Positions 1 through 10,398 of a stretch of DNA of 64,000 nt are shown one piece after another. The notes beneath the pieces were generated by a model. That model had not been told where the DNA came from, searched no databases, and worked only from the letters and a program-made list of their open reading frames with translations. Made by a program: the position numbers and the translations under genes. The stretch comes from Ciona savignyi (taxonomy: Eukaryota > Chordata > Ascidiacea > Phlebobranchia > Cionidae), in assembly GCA_000149265.1 (NCBI GenBank), contig CH003412.1:5410304-5474303 (forward strand), in the 5' to 3' direction. Each line of letters starts with the position of its first letter. Position 1 is the stretch's first letter.

Positions 1-197
1 CAAAACAGATTACACAAGCCGCGAAATTTACTACAAGGCATCAAAGGCTTATTCTGACAATTTAACAAAATTTAATATAATGTGCAAAACATATTACACA
101 AGCCGCGAAATTTACTACAAGGCATCAAAGGCTTATTCTGACAATTTAACAAAATTTAATATAATGTGCAAAACATATTACACAAGCCGCGAAATTC
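1..197. repeat. 84-bp tandem repeat, 2.3 copies
   Basis: Copies begin at 1, 85 and 169 and are nearly identical; the third is cut off near 197. The array may extend left of the window. No coding potential was seen. Confidence 0.9.
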
Positions 198-301
198 ACT
201 ATGGGCACGGCGATTAGGATTTCTAAAAAGTTTCAACCTTATTCGATAACGAGTTCTACCCCAATAACATGACACCGAACATGCCTGTCACCAGGGTTAT
301 G

Positions 302-590
302 GATAAGATAGGATATTCATGTTTATTCCCGTGAATAGGAAAACCAAGGGAGTTAACACATGGGCAATCGTCAGATCACCTCGCGCCTATCGTCGGGTTA
401 CCGAAGCTATTTTAGTGTGTTGTAGTTTCTTTAATTTAATAAAACCCAATAATCCGCTGGGTTCAGGCAATGTCCGTGCTCTGCCCAAGAACACAACCGA
501 CTAGCTAGCGACTAGTTTCGCACCTGCAACCTTTCGATTGAAAGATTTTGTTCTTGCAACGCACTTAACCGCCAGACTAACCGGCCGGAC
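302..590 (-). mobile_element. SINE-A copy (tRNA-derived SINE, ~290 bp)
   Basis: On the minus strand the element starts near 590 with a tRNA-like head: an A-box-like GGCGGTTAAGTGCG segment and a B-box-like GGTTGCAGGTGCGAAAC segment. It ends near 302 in a short ATCC/TATCC-type tail. The same unit recurs at least 15 times in this window, which is how its ends were judged. No protein is encoded. The short ORFs across it are chance. Confidence 0.8.
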
Positions 591-606
591 AATGCAGAAA
601 ATAGAA

Positions 607-896
607 TAGGAGGATAGGATATTCATGTTTATCCCCGTGAATAGGAAAACCAAGGGGGTTAATACAGGGGCAATCGTCAGATCACCTCGCGCCCACTGTC
701 GGGTTACCGAAGCTATTGCAGTGTATGATATACACGTTCCTTTAATTTAATAGAACCCATTAATCCGCTGGGTCCAGGCAATGTCCGTAAAGTGCCTTGC
801 CTAAGGACACAACCGACTAGCTAACGACCATAGTTTAGCATCTGCAACCTATCGATTGAAGGGCGACGTACTTAACCGCCAGGCTAATCGACCGTA
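607..896 (-). mobile_element. SINE-A copy
   Basis: Second full-length copy in the same orientation, starting about 17 bp after the previous one, so the two form a head-to-tail pair. Tail (GGATAGGATATTC) at the left, tRNA-like head at the right. Confidence 0.8.
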
Positions 897-1300
897 CTAA
901 GATGCAAAAAAATGCAGAACAAGAAGAAAAAAATGAGTAAAATTAAAATGTATTTCCAAAATCCGAACGGAACCTATATTAAATATACTAGAGAGTGTCA
1001 ACCACGTGTTTAACCACCACTATTTCACTATTTGTAAAACACATGATGTATGCTATATATTCATGCGAGCAGGGACCCTTAACACATTTTGTATTTTATA
1101 CACCGAGTATATAGTTTGTTTCTGCTAGCATAAACGCATGGGTCCCTGGGGTAACAATCCAATCTTGTTATTAATGTTCATTACGCAAAATACAGGTCCA
1201 TGTTATCCAATATTTCAGAAAGATTTAACCGGGCTGCCATAGTTTTGTTTCTGCAAGCATAAACGTATGGGTCCCATAGTTATCAAACCAATCTTTTTTT
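897..1300. repeat. Gene-free stretch with a ~60-bp direct duplication
   Basis: No coding exon recognised. A segment at about 1110-1172 recurs at about 1239-1299 with several differences; both copies share the core TAAACG(C/T)ATGGGTCCC. The significance is unclear. Confidence 0.55.
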
Positions 1301-2960
1301 TCATGTAAAGTAAAAAAAGTAATCATAATAGATTTACGAACATTTCACCACAAATATTTTAAATTAAAGACTCATGTCAAGCGCTGTAGTGAAATAAAGC
1401 TAAATTTCAAAACAGTCCGATTTAGTATTTCATGGGTTCGGGGAATTTCCCTAGGTTTAGTACATAAATTTTTGTTTTTACATTTAAATCTGGGTCATTT
1501 TATTCAACAATTCTTAAAGTTTTAATCCGATTTGACGACTCATTGTTGGAGATGTCGGCGCGCGATGCCATGCCTGTCGCAATCATGATTTAAGGACAAA
1601 ATTTTTTAGATTATTTCCCTAGATATTTTTTATTTCTTTAAAGTGTTGAATCAGTTGCTAATGCACTTACGTTCCACTAAATCTGATTTGAATTTAAGAA
1701 GCAGTTCAAGCGCTATGCCCGAAAAAGCTATTTACTTAAAAAAACGTTTTGATTTTTTACGTATTAGGGGAATTCCCCTAGATGTATTACCCAAAATTTT
1801 GGTTTTTGCTTTTCTAGACCATGTTGTCTAACAAATGAGAAAGTTTCATTACGATTTCTTACCCTTTCTGGTAGATTGTGAAGCCACAGGCCATAACTGT
1901 TACAATCGGGATTTAGGAACATATCTTTATTTTTAGGGTATTTCCCCGAGTAAAGAATTTGTTTCCTCTCATTCGTAAAGCAATGGCTAATACACAAACA
2001 TTTTACCAAATCTGATCAACATTGAAGCAGTCGTTCATGCGCTATGCCCAAAAAAGCTAAATTTTTAGAAAAAAATACCGTTTTGGTTTTTACCTCCCAG
2101 GGGAATTCCCCTCGATAAATTACCAACATTTTGGTTTCTGCATATCTAGACCACGTGCGCTAACAAATGTCAAAGTTTCATTGCGATTCCTTTACTCATT
2201 CTGATAGATGTCGGAGCCACAAGCCATGCCTGTCATAATCATGATTTGAGAACAAAATCTTATTTATTAGGTACTTCCCTAGGTAATTTTTTTTATTTCT
2301 TTAAAGTGGTATATCATTGGCTAATGTTCTTACATTTTACCAAACCTAATTAAAATTGGAGTAGCCGTTCAAGCGCTATGCCCAAAAAAGCAATTTTTTA
2401 GAAAAAAAATACCGTTTTGGTTTTTCACCTCCCAGGGGAATCCCCCTCGATAAATTGCCTAAAATTTTTGGTTTCTGCATATCTAGACCAGGTGCGCTAA
2501 CAAATGTCAAAGATATATTGCAATTCCATTACCCCTTCTGATAGATGTCGGAGCCACAAGCCATGCCTGTCACAATCATAATTTGAGAACAAAATCTTAT
2601 TTTTAGGGTATTTCCCTAGGTAATTTTTTTATTTCTTCAAAGTGTTATATCATTGGCTAATGTTCTAACATTTTACCAAACCTAATTAAAATTGGAGTAG
2701 CCGTTCAAGCGCTATGCCCAAAAAAGCTATTTTTTTAGAAAAAACTGCCGTTTTGGTTTTTTAACTCCCGGGGGAATCCCCGTGAATAAATTACCTAAAA
2801 TTTTGGTTTCTGCATATCTAGACCATATGCGCTAACAAATATCAAAGTTTCATTACGATTGCATTACCCCTTCTGGTAGATGTCGGAGCCACAAGCCATG
2901 CCTGTCAAACCTTTGACGAAAAAAAAAAAAAAGAAAAAAAAAACGGACAAAAACAATATG
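1300..2960. repeat. Satellite-like array, ~333-bp unit, about 5 copies
   Basis: The anchor CGCTATGCCC occurs at 1711, 2040, 2374 and 2710 (spacing 329, 334, 336), with a degenerate fifth copy near 1375. Other unit-wide landmarks also recur: a GGGGAATTCCCCT-like palindrome, TTTTGGTTTCTGCATATCTAGACCA, and a GATGTCGGAGCCACAAGCCATGCCTGT block (each shown in part). Short ORFs here sit within the repeat and are not conserved between units. Confidence 0.85.
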
Positions 2961-4001
2961 TGTCCCATTTTTCCAAATGGGACCCATAATAATACGAACA
3001 AAAGAGATCTTAACCTATCTTTAACTCTTTCCCGGGAAATCCCCATTTATTAAATTCCAGGAAAGCTTGTGATCAGTCGAATTTAGCCTACACTTTACAG
3101 TTAATCTAACTATAATACTTATGTATTTATTACTATTATTATAAAATACCATTTTTCTCTTATTTATTTGTTTTTAGTTTAGTTTATTTTTTTCCACGAT
3201 GAAAACATGAAGCAGTATACTATTAATAAACATTTGGAAAACGGCAAAAAAACGGCAAAACGACAGTCGTTAGAACACGTCTAAAAAACCAATAAATTAT
3301 TAAATTTCGGTAGAATAAGACGTGGCCGCTAAACACAAATAAAAAATAAATAAAAATTGAAAAAATATTTAATTGTTTATAAAAAAAATTACACTAAGCC
3401 TCTTTCCCGTTCATTATTTCACTGGCATCAACAAACCACACATCCCCTCTTTATTACAATGTTTTTGGTTTTATTACAATATTTACATTATATTGCTTTA
3501 TCACAATTTGACTATTTCACCATTTCTTTGTTAACACACCGTGCTCCTGTAACTTACAGCATGCTGTCTTAATAATAATTTTACAATTTCAATCACCAAA
3601 GATTTTTACTGTTAATGACAATAAGCCGATGCCAATTTATATTTGTAGTGTTGTTTTTCTTCATAGTATATTGCCGGCCCCAACGGTAACCCTTTTGCGA
3701 CGGAACTATTTATCTTTTTGTTCCGGACCTTTTTATCATTACTTAAACAATGTCATTTTCTTTTCTCTATTATATCGTGTCTATTAACTAACGTTCTACT
3801 GCGGTTTTACTGTTTTGTCTGTTCTCCTAAACTTTAATTACTTATGACACTCATCTTTAATGCAGACTCTCTATGTAAAGTGTCGTAATGTAACGAAAGA
3901 GCAAAAATAAACGTTTCTCCTTGTTAACAAACGTACATGTAAGATCCAGCATGGATTTTGATTTTTCACTGTATACTACATAGTTTTTGATCTAGCTAGA
4001 A
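2961..4001. other. Gene-free AT-rich stretch
   Basis: No exon with matching splice sites or recognisable protein similarity was found. The stretch 3237-3345 belongs to a short interspersed family, also present near 14050-14165, 19065-19165, 22985-23105 and 28430-28520, marked by GGCAAAACGAC and GTTAAAACACGTC-type blocks. Confidence 0.5.
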
Positions 4002-4173
4002 CAGGTATGGCAACATACGACCCGTGAAGGGATTTTGACCGGCCCGCAGACTGTATCTAACCATACCCTGTCCATGCATAAGATATTGAATACTATTAAT
4101 GTAATAATCCGGCCTGCAAAGAACTTTATTTTCCCACATTTGGCCCGCCGACTAGAGAAGTTGCCCACCCCTG
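4002..4173. mobile_element. hAT-type MITE with 8-bp target duplication
   Basis: The left end CAGGTATGGCAAC and right end GTTGCCCACCCCTG form imperfect terminal inverted repeats of the CAGGGGTGGGCAAC type. Flanking 8-mers AGCTAGAA (3994-4001) and AACTAGAA (4174-4181) match at 7 of 8 positions, as expected for hAT insertion. The 172-bp element has no transposase. It lies about 210 bp beyond the stop codon of the minus-strand CCP gene. Confidence 0.75.
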
Positions 4174-4328
4174 AACTAGAATGTAGATTTGTAAATATAT
4201 TAAATATATTACGAAAGCTTTATTAGTCGAAAACATGCATTAGCCTGCTAAAAATACCGTTTACCAACAAGTGTGTCGCGACATCCCTTATTTGCAATAA
4301 TCAGGAAGGATAGATTATGCAACACGTT

Positions 4329-4334
4329 TTTATT
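4329..4334 (-). terminator. Probable poly(A) signal of minus-strand CCP gene
   Basis: AATAAA on the minus strand, 47 bp beyond the TGA at 4381-4383. It implies a 3' UTR of roughly 60-80 nt. Confidence 0.55.
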
Positions 4335-4380
4335 TTGCCAATATACAAAGCTAATTTACAGATGAAGAGAGCGCAGCAGT

Positions 4381-7108
4381 TCAGCCAAAGAGAGAAGCTC
4401 TTTTGGAACATTTGATTAACTTCTTTCGGCATTTCTTACACAGCCTGGCAACTTTAGCTGAAAATGAAAGTGGGTAAGCTCAGTGGGTGTCAATTAAAAT
4501 GTTGTTGGAATCGCAACTATAGATGAATTGGATAAAACAATTTAACCAGTAATTTGAGGGTGAGCGATAGGTAATCGTACGATTACTCTTGTAAAAACGT
4601 CGTTAGCGTTTTTTCACCCGCGGTACAAAACATGAAACTTATGCGAACGGCCACGTTAACCATCCGGTTGATATATATACCGATTTCTTCATTCGTAGCT
4701 TTTCGTATAGAAAAGACATTCGTAAAAACGTCATTAGTAGCGAGACTATTGACGATGCTCACGTGGATATGCGACGCAGGGGAAACTACAGAGAGACTTC
4801 TTGCAAACCGAACTTGCAGGTGCGCGAACACTGATCAACGAAGCCACCTGAAGTGTTATATTTTCCAACTCGGCACGATCCTCTTCCGATAACTGATCTA
4901 GGAAGCGCTCGAAATCGCGCAGATCTTCCCTGGTTATACGAGGACACTTAGGAGCTCCTTTCTGGTATTGTGGGGGTTGTTTGGAAAGAAAATTAATTAG
5001 TGAATGTTTTAATTTACCTCAGTATTGCTCTTTCTTTAATTTACCCAAGTTTTGCGCACGAAAATGGAGAAAATAACAAGGTTTAAATAAAGAAGTAGGA
5101 CAAAAAATGCTACACTACATAGCTAAAATACGTTAGCTTCACGTACATGATATGAAAAATAGAATTGTAGGCCTTTTTTAAGGGAGCAATTTGTAAATGT
5201 TATATTAAACTCACGCGTTGGTTTACCAAAGCTTACATTATCACACAAACAACCAAAGTAACATTAATTTAAGTTACTACTAAGCTTTATTGTAACTTAC
5301 CTTTCCGCAGACACTGTAGTCAGCTGTAAAAATATATAATTGTTATGCAAAAAATAACTAAATTTAAAAACACATACCACATAGACAGATTAGTATGGTT
5401 GTTTAGTGCGTCGCCCTTTAGCCGAAGGATTGAGGTACGAAACTGGTCGCTAGCTAGTCGGTTGTGTCCTTGGGCAAGGACCTTAACGGACATTGCCTGA
5501 ACCAATGGATTAATGGGTTATACCAAATTGAAGGAACGTTTATATTATACACAGTATACACTGCAATAGCTCCGGTAATCTGACGGTGGGCGAAAGGTAA
5601 ACTGATGAATGCCCGTGTGTTAAGACTGTTAACCCTCTTGGTTCTACCATTCTCGAGGATAAACATGAATATACCATTCCCATCCTTTCATCCTAAATAT
5701 TGTAATAATTGTTTGTTTTTGTTGAACACAGAAACATAACCAACTCAATTAGTATATATAAAATTGTCTTAAATGTAATAGCACCGGAAAACCCTATACT
5801 GTGAGCACAATATTTTCTCATGACTTGTGAGCTCAGTTGGTTAGATCAGTTGGTGCTTTAAGTTAATTTTTTAAATTAAAACCGTTGGGTTCTTGGGTAA
5901 GGTACGTAGCAGACATCATCTAAACCGAATGAATTAATGGTTTCTATACCAAAACTTAAAAAAACGTTTCAATCATATACAACACACTACAATAGCTCCG
6001 GTACCCCGATGATAGTAACCAAGCTAGGTAACCCAATGATTACCAGTGTGTTAACGCCCCTTTTGTTTTTACATTCCCGGGAATACACTAAAAGATCATA
6101 TATATTCCGATGATTACTTGTTGTTGCAGTGTTAATCACCGGTTACACAATAGTTTCTTATTCCAGTGGGATAGCAGGATACAGTGAGAATGTAAGCATT
6201 ATGACATCATACTCAAGTTGGTCTCAGTGGGTAACCATAAATAAAGGTTACAAAAGGACAAATGGCAAACAGCACATCAACAAATGAAATATTTCGACTT
6301 TGCAGTTTGTTCCGCACTTTATAAGCTATAATGATCACTTGTTCCCATTGTCTATAGGTTTTAGGCATTTTGCAACGTAATTGCTCAAATACAGTTTTTT
6401 TTACCGGGTTCAGTTTTAAACCCATGATAGACCGTCAGGTTTAAACCTATGATAGGACATAGGACGTTACAATTTCCCTTTTTATACAGAAATCGATAAA
6501 AATGTTTTTTTACCAATCCGAGTTTCGAACCAATGAAGAGCTCGTCACTAGGACCGTTTTTTTTTATAAGAGTCGGTATATGTATCGGTCGCGTTAACCA
6601 TTCGGCCACACGACCGGTCTAGACATCGACAAAATGTACAAACACAAACAGGTGATTTAGCGCCAACTTACGTTCGCAATATGGGTAAATATTGTCCCAT
6701 TCGCCAGATGGTAAACACGTAAGTACATCTGCACCAATCATTTCTGTCCAAAGCTCACATGTGAAATTACAACGAGTGACGTCAACACCTTCGGTACAAT
6801 CCATTGAACCGAGCTTTGGCGCCACCAGCCGGTCGCAACCTAAACGGGTGTATGAAAATTGATTTTAGAGAAAGTAATTAAAATAAGCATACATCTATGA
6901 TATTTTTGCTTACCCTGCATCAACAGTAATTGTAAAATAAAAAGTATATTTGCTTAATTTTATTTACTTTAATGGTTACAGGTTTGCTTTAATTACCATA
7001 AACTTGTTTAAACACTTTTGATGAAACAATATATTAGGTTTAAAAAATAGATTTCGTTTTACCTGAAACTACTGCGACCATACATGCAAGGATGATACTT
7101 AACATCAT
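4381..7108 (-). CDS. Secreted selectin-type sushi (CCP) protein, paralog A, 170 aa, five exons
   Basis: Exons (minus): 7063-7108, 6672-6839, 5301-5323, 4763-4961, 4381-4457; 513 nt in all, every intron GT-AG. Residues 1-16 are a signal peptide (MMLSIILACMVAVVSG), then one CCP domain at about 16-71 with six cysteines (GC, MDC, RCNFTC, LTC, PYC) and the conserved EW near its end. Six cysteines and the MDC motif recall selectin CCP domains. A 23-nt micro-exon (PDYSVCGK) follows, then a probably helical segment starting CPRITREDLRDF, three closely spaced cysteines, and a basic tail with CKKC ending in SLFG. The mature protein has 14 cysteines, so seven disulfides are possible. I do not recognise the C-terminal region. 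It is divergently oriented to paralog B (10399-13665), which has the same exon order and phases. The function is unknown; extracellular recognition is only a guess. If intron 4 is retained, translation stops at 4746-4748. Confidence 0.85.
5385..5695 (+). mobile_element. SINE-A copy in intron 3-to-2 region of CCP gene A
   Basis: tRNA-like head near 5390-5450, the shared AGTCGGTTGTGTCCTTGGGC block at about 5456, and the CCCATCCTTTCATCC tail near 5680-5695. It lies in the intron between the sushi exon and the micro-exon. Confidence 0.75.
5826..6095 (+). mobile_element. Diverged SINE-A copy
   Basis: A degenerate copy of the same element: GTTGGGTTCTTGGGTAAGG, GAATTAATGG and TAGCTCCGGTA blocks occur in the right order. 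It is probably older than the copy just upstream. Confidence 0.6.
6505..6617 (-). mobile_element. SINE-B copy (tRNA-like, ~110 bp)
   Basis: On the minus strand it begins GTCGTGTGGCCGAATGG (A-box-like), continues through GGTCCTAGTGACGAGC and a B-box-like GGTTCGAAACTCGG segment, and ends in CGGTAAAAAA. Other copies lie at 11020, 12736, 14335, 24303, 24468, 24588, 29252, 31034 and 62768. A partial copy precedes it at about 6380-6480. Confidence 0.75.
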
Positions 7109-7183
7109 ATCTTTAATTAGATCAAATCGGTAACAAAAATAACAGTTAAATAAACGTTAATCTGAAAGAAACAAACTACAGTA

Positions 7184-7190
7184 TTTTATA
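7184..7190 (-). promoter_or_regulatory. TATA box of CCP gene A
   Basis: TATAAAA on the minus strand, 76 bp upstream of the ATG at 7106-7108. Transcription would begin near 7155-7160, giving a short 5' UTR. Confidence 0.55.
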
Positions 7191-7497
7191 ATTCAATAAC
7201 TCTTGCTTAAAATCTTCATTTCAGTACTAAATATGGAAGTCGTTCGGTTGCGTTGTTACGCAACAACTGATTCTTGACGGCAAAACAGAACTGTTATGCT
7301 GGAAAGATTTGCACACGCCACTGATCAACTGTTACCTCACAAACAAGCGTGGTGATGTCATAGAGGAATTTTAAACCGTGACGCACCATGGTTGTCTGCA
7401 GAAATCCTGCACATATGAATTGTTGAAGTGATTTTCTCACCTCGTGGCGGGGAAACCGATTCGCCCGAGAGTTAACTCGGTTGGTTATATACCGCCC

Positions 7498-7612
7498 AAA
7501 CGCAGTTCAACCTAATTTGGCCAACGTGATTACTTCAATAGCCAAGCCTAGTTCAATTTAATTTGGCCAGCGTAATTACTCCATTAGCCAAGCGCAGTTC
7601 AACAATAGTTTG
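7498..7612. repeat. ~50-bp direct duplication
   Basis: Two adjacent copies share the sequence AGTTCAA, then TAATTTGGCCA, then ATTACT and TAGCCAAGC, followed by a partial third start (GCAGTTCAACAATAG). Confidence 0.7.
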
Positions 7613-8950
7613 AATTTACCCAATTCCTTTATAACAGACTGTGTTATTTTTAACAGTTTTTTTAAATAAACCTGATTATTATTAACCATTGCAAGTGTAT
7701 ACACTAAATACTTAATAAAACATAGGCTGAATAAAAAATTAAATCTTTGTATTGGCTACGCGGTAAGCTTTCAAATGACCTCTTAACAAAAAGTTACTTT
7801 TCTTTCAAAGGGGTCAAAAGTAAAACTATTATCAAAATAAAAAAGAGACAAACGCTGGTGTTTAAAATGGTCAACACTAAAAAAAGTAAACGTGCAAAGA
7901 CCAAAGAGTAGTGCTGAAATAGATATTACTTTATATCACTATGTGTGGGGAAAACGATAGTCGTAACAACACGGGTGGATGATGGTAGTCAGGTCACTTT
8001 GTGCAAATAGTCTAGGTTTTGTAGTTAATGTGAAGTACGGTTTGTTACATATACGTTTTATTGATTCAAGGAAATCCTTCAGATCGAGGCAACGTGGAAG
8101 TACATTGCCATGGGACAACGGCACATAACGCGGCCAGGGTTAAAATCAAACCATCCACATTCCTGGTGACTAGCTAAGTGTAACCATAACCTTTCCAAGT
8201 CAACCTGTAGAGAACCACAAAATCGGCCTTAAATTGAACATTGGTGGTTAAAGGCAGGCGACCTTAAGGTTAACACAACCGGCCCATACACCTCTGTTTG
8301 ACTTGTTTAAAACATTCGGCCGTTCAACTGCTATTAGTGTTATGTTTAATAAAAGCTGCAAAAAAGTTCATACGCAACACGTCATTTTACAACGGACCTG
8401 GTGATAAGCCCAACACGATTTCAAAACTTGGCCAAGCAAATAACAGAAAACCAAAAAATGTACTCCCGACATACTTCGTGAGTAATTAACTTATAATCCA
8501 AGCGAGAAACCCAATCCGTAACATCTTGTTTTAACTTCCTACAGCACTTGAATGTGACTACGTCACTTACCTTGAAGTAATCACGACGTCATCGTGTTAC
8601 AATTTTTTAAACAACTATCAGTTTGGGTTGAGAACATGTAAACTATGAGGTATGTAAGAGCAAGAAGTATATATAGGTGACATATGTGTAAGCAAGGCGT
8701 GTTTACTAGTGTGTCTTATATATATTACTTACCAAAGATACCTCAAAATTGAACGAAAAAACTTTTACATGGACACGACAATAATTTCTCACCAAATTAA
8801 AAAAAAATCGTTTGATTGTGTTTCTTTATCAAATTTATTTCAAAAATTGTATTTTTTTTACGATTTAATCGGGGGTTACCGTTAAATAATAAGTTTTACC
8901 TACTAATAAACAACCTGGGCTTTAACCAAACTTCCCAGCCTGTGTTATTT

Positions 8951-9155
8951 AGGGGCAACTCTAAAGGGAGGAAAGGCAACTGCTCACAAAAGCTATGGAA
9001 ATTATTTATAACCCTATCCTAAACACTAATCTTAACCCCAGAACTAACCCTAACTCTAACCCATGTTAAATAATAACTATAATGCTCTAATATTCATTTT
9101 AGTGTGCATTTTCCCTCCTTCCCGCCTTTCCGCTTTCCCTCCTTTTAGTTTCCCC
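8951..9155. mobile_element. ~205-bp MITE (family M), target duplication GTTATTT
   Basis: The left arm GGGGCAACTCTAAAGGGAGG and the right arm are imperfect inverted repeats; the right arm reads inward as GGGGAAACTAAAAGGAGGG. Flanks GTTATTT at 8944-8950 and 9156-9162 look like a target duplication. The centre has AACCCTAACTCTAACCC-like sequence. Related copies lie at about 19222-19430, 27908-28121 and 40013-40186. Confidence 0.75.
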
Positions 9156-10331
9156 GTTATTTGGCATACAAATATAATGTCCCAAGATGTATGGACAGAA
9201 TCTTAGTCTCGCCATTAAGCATTTCCGACAAGCGAACACTTACTGCGATTCCGACCCAACACAAACAAGATTACTCGCCAAAAATGACCTTTTGTCGTTA
9301 AACATGCAAAAGGTCATGACTCAAGACCGTGGGTGTAAGTATTCAAGGATTGTTCATAAAAATATGAGACCAGAAGTCAAGTCTGGGATGGCTATTCTTA
9401 AGCATGACACAATCGCCGCTACCACTAATCGTTTTTCATCAAAGAGAAACTATTACTAATTCAAATCTGTCCTAGACGTTTGATACTTTGTTATGTCTAA
9501 ACTGCGCATGTGAAATTTGAAAGGTTAGGTATTATCTAAATTTAAACGGAAAGGTCGTGTGCTTATGGAGGTTGATTTATGTAAAATTGAATTAGATGTA
9601 AACTTTAAAAATGTAGCACAGGCTAAACGGGGGGTGTTCCTTTACAGGTTAATATGGGTACAAGTACATGCAATCAGCATTTTGATTATGTGGCACACGT
9701 TGTAGTGTAAATCACGGTTTATTTGTATACACGTATAAATGATCAGGCCATATGTAGCGCACATTGACATAATATAATACTTTATTGAAACAGAGTCATT
9801 TAACAAACAAAACAGGAGACAAGGGTATAATTCAGATCAAATAAATTAGAACAAACATGTTCTCAGACAACGAGCATTTCTCCCGAACTTACGTTGTTAA
9901 CTTGTTGTAAACTAGATTCGTTTGTTTGGTAATGTCGATTATTAAGCATTGTCGAAGAATTTATGACGACATGCTGGCTTAAATGATAATCGTTCAAATG
10001 ACAGTTTTAAACTTTGTTTAACGAACTGCATCGGAATTGTTTGTAAAATAAGGCAAAACATAAAAAATTGACAAAATACGCTCACTAAAAGATTAATTAA
10101 TTTCATTATTTAATTTTGGGATTTTTATAGCCCAAATAAACTACACCATAAATACTATTTAAAAAAATACATTTCCAAATTTCGGCCTGCACTCGATCAT
10201 AGCGTTTTCGCAGAAATTATGACGTGTTACACACCGTAGTGGTGAAACAATGGCGGTTATCCTGGCTTCGGGGATTTTCTCCATTGGCGGGAAAGTGGTC
10301 GCTTAGTAACGAAGTTCTGGCGCGAATAGGA

Positions 10332-10339
10332 TATAAAAG
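10332..10339 (+). promoter_or_regulatory. TATA box of CCP gene B
   Basis: TATAAAAG, 60 bp upstream of the ATG at 10399. The expected start of transcription is near 10360-10365. Confidence 0.65.
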
Positions 10340-10398
10340 GCGACGACTCTAGTTTCTGGGCACCAGTCTTCGACTTCAACTTGAACCAAATCGGGAGA

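Larger units (their letters stand above)
7191..10331. other. Intergenic region between divergent CCP genes
   Basis: About 3.1 kb between the two TATA boxes. It holds a ~50-bp direct duplication (7498-7612) and a MITE (8951-9155). A 90-codon ORF at 9187-9459 has no recognisable similarity or splice context and is not called. Shared regulatory sequence could lie here, but none was identified. Confidence 0.6.

Noticed and set aside
1643-2009. ORFs of 62 and 81 codons
   Set aside because: They sit inside the 333-bp satellite units and are not preserved from unit to unit.
4583-4892. Overlapping ORFs of 82 (minus) and 86 (plus) codons
   Set aside because: Shadows of CCP gene A exon 4, whose frame is fixed by the paralog and by splice phases.
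9030-9065. Telomere-like AACCCTAAC strings
   Set aside because: They form the interior of MITE family M and recur inside its other copies, so they do not mark a telomere.
9187-9459. 90-codon plus-strand ORF between the CCP genes
   Set aside because: No recognisable similarity, signal peptide or splice context; the length is compatible with chance.
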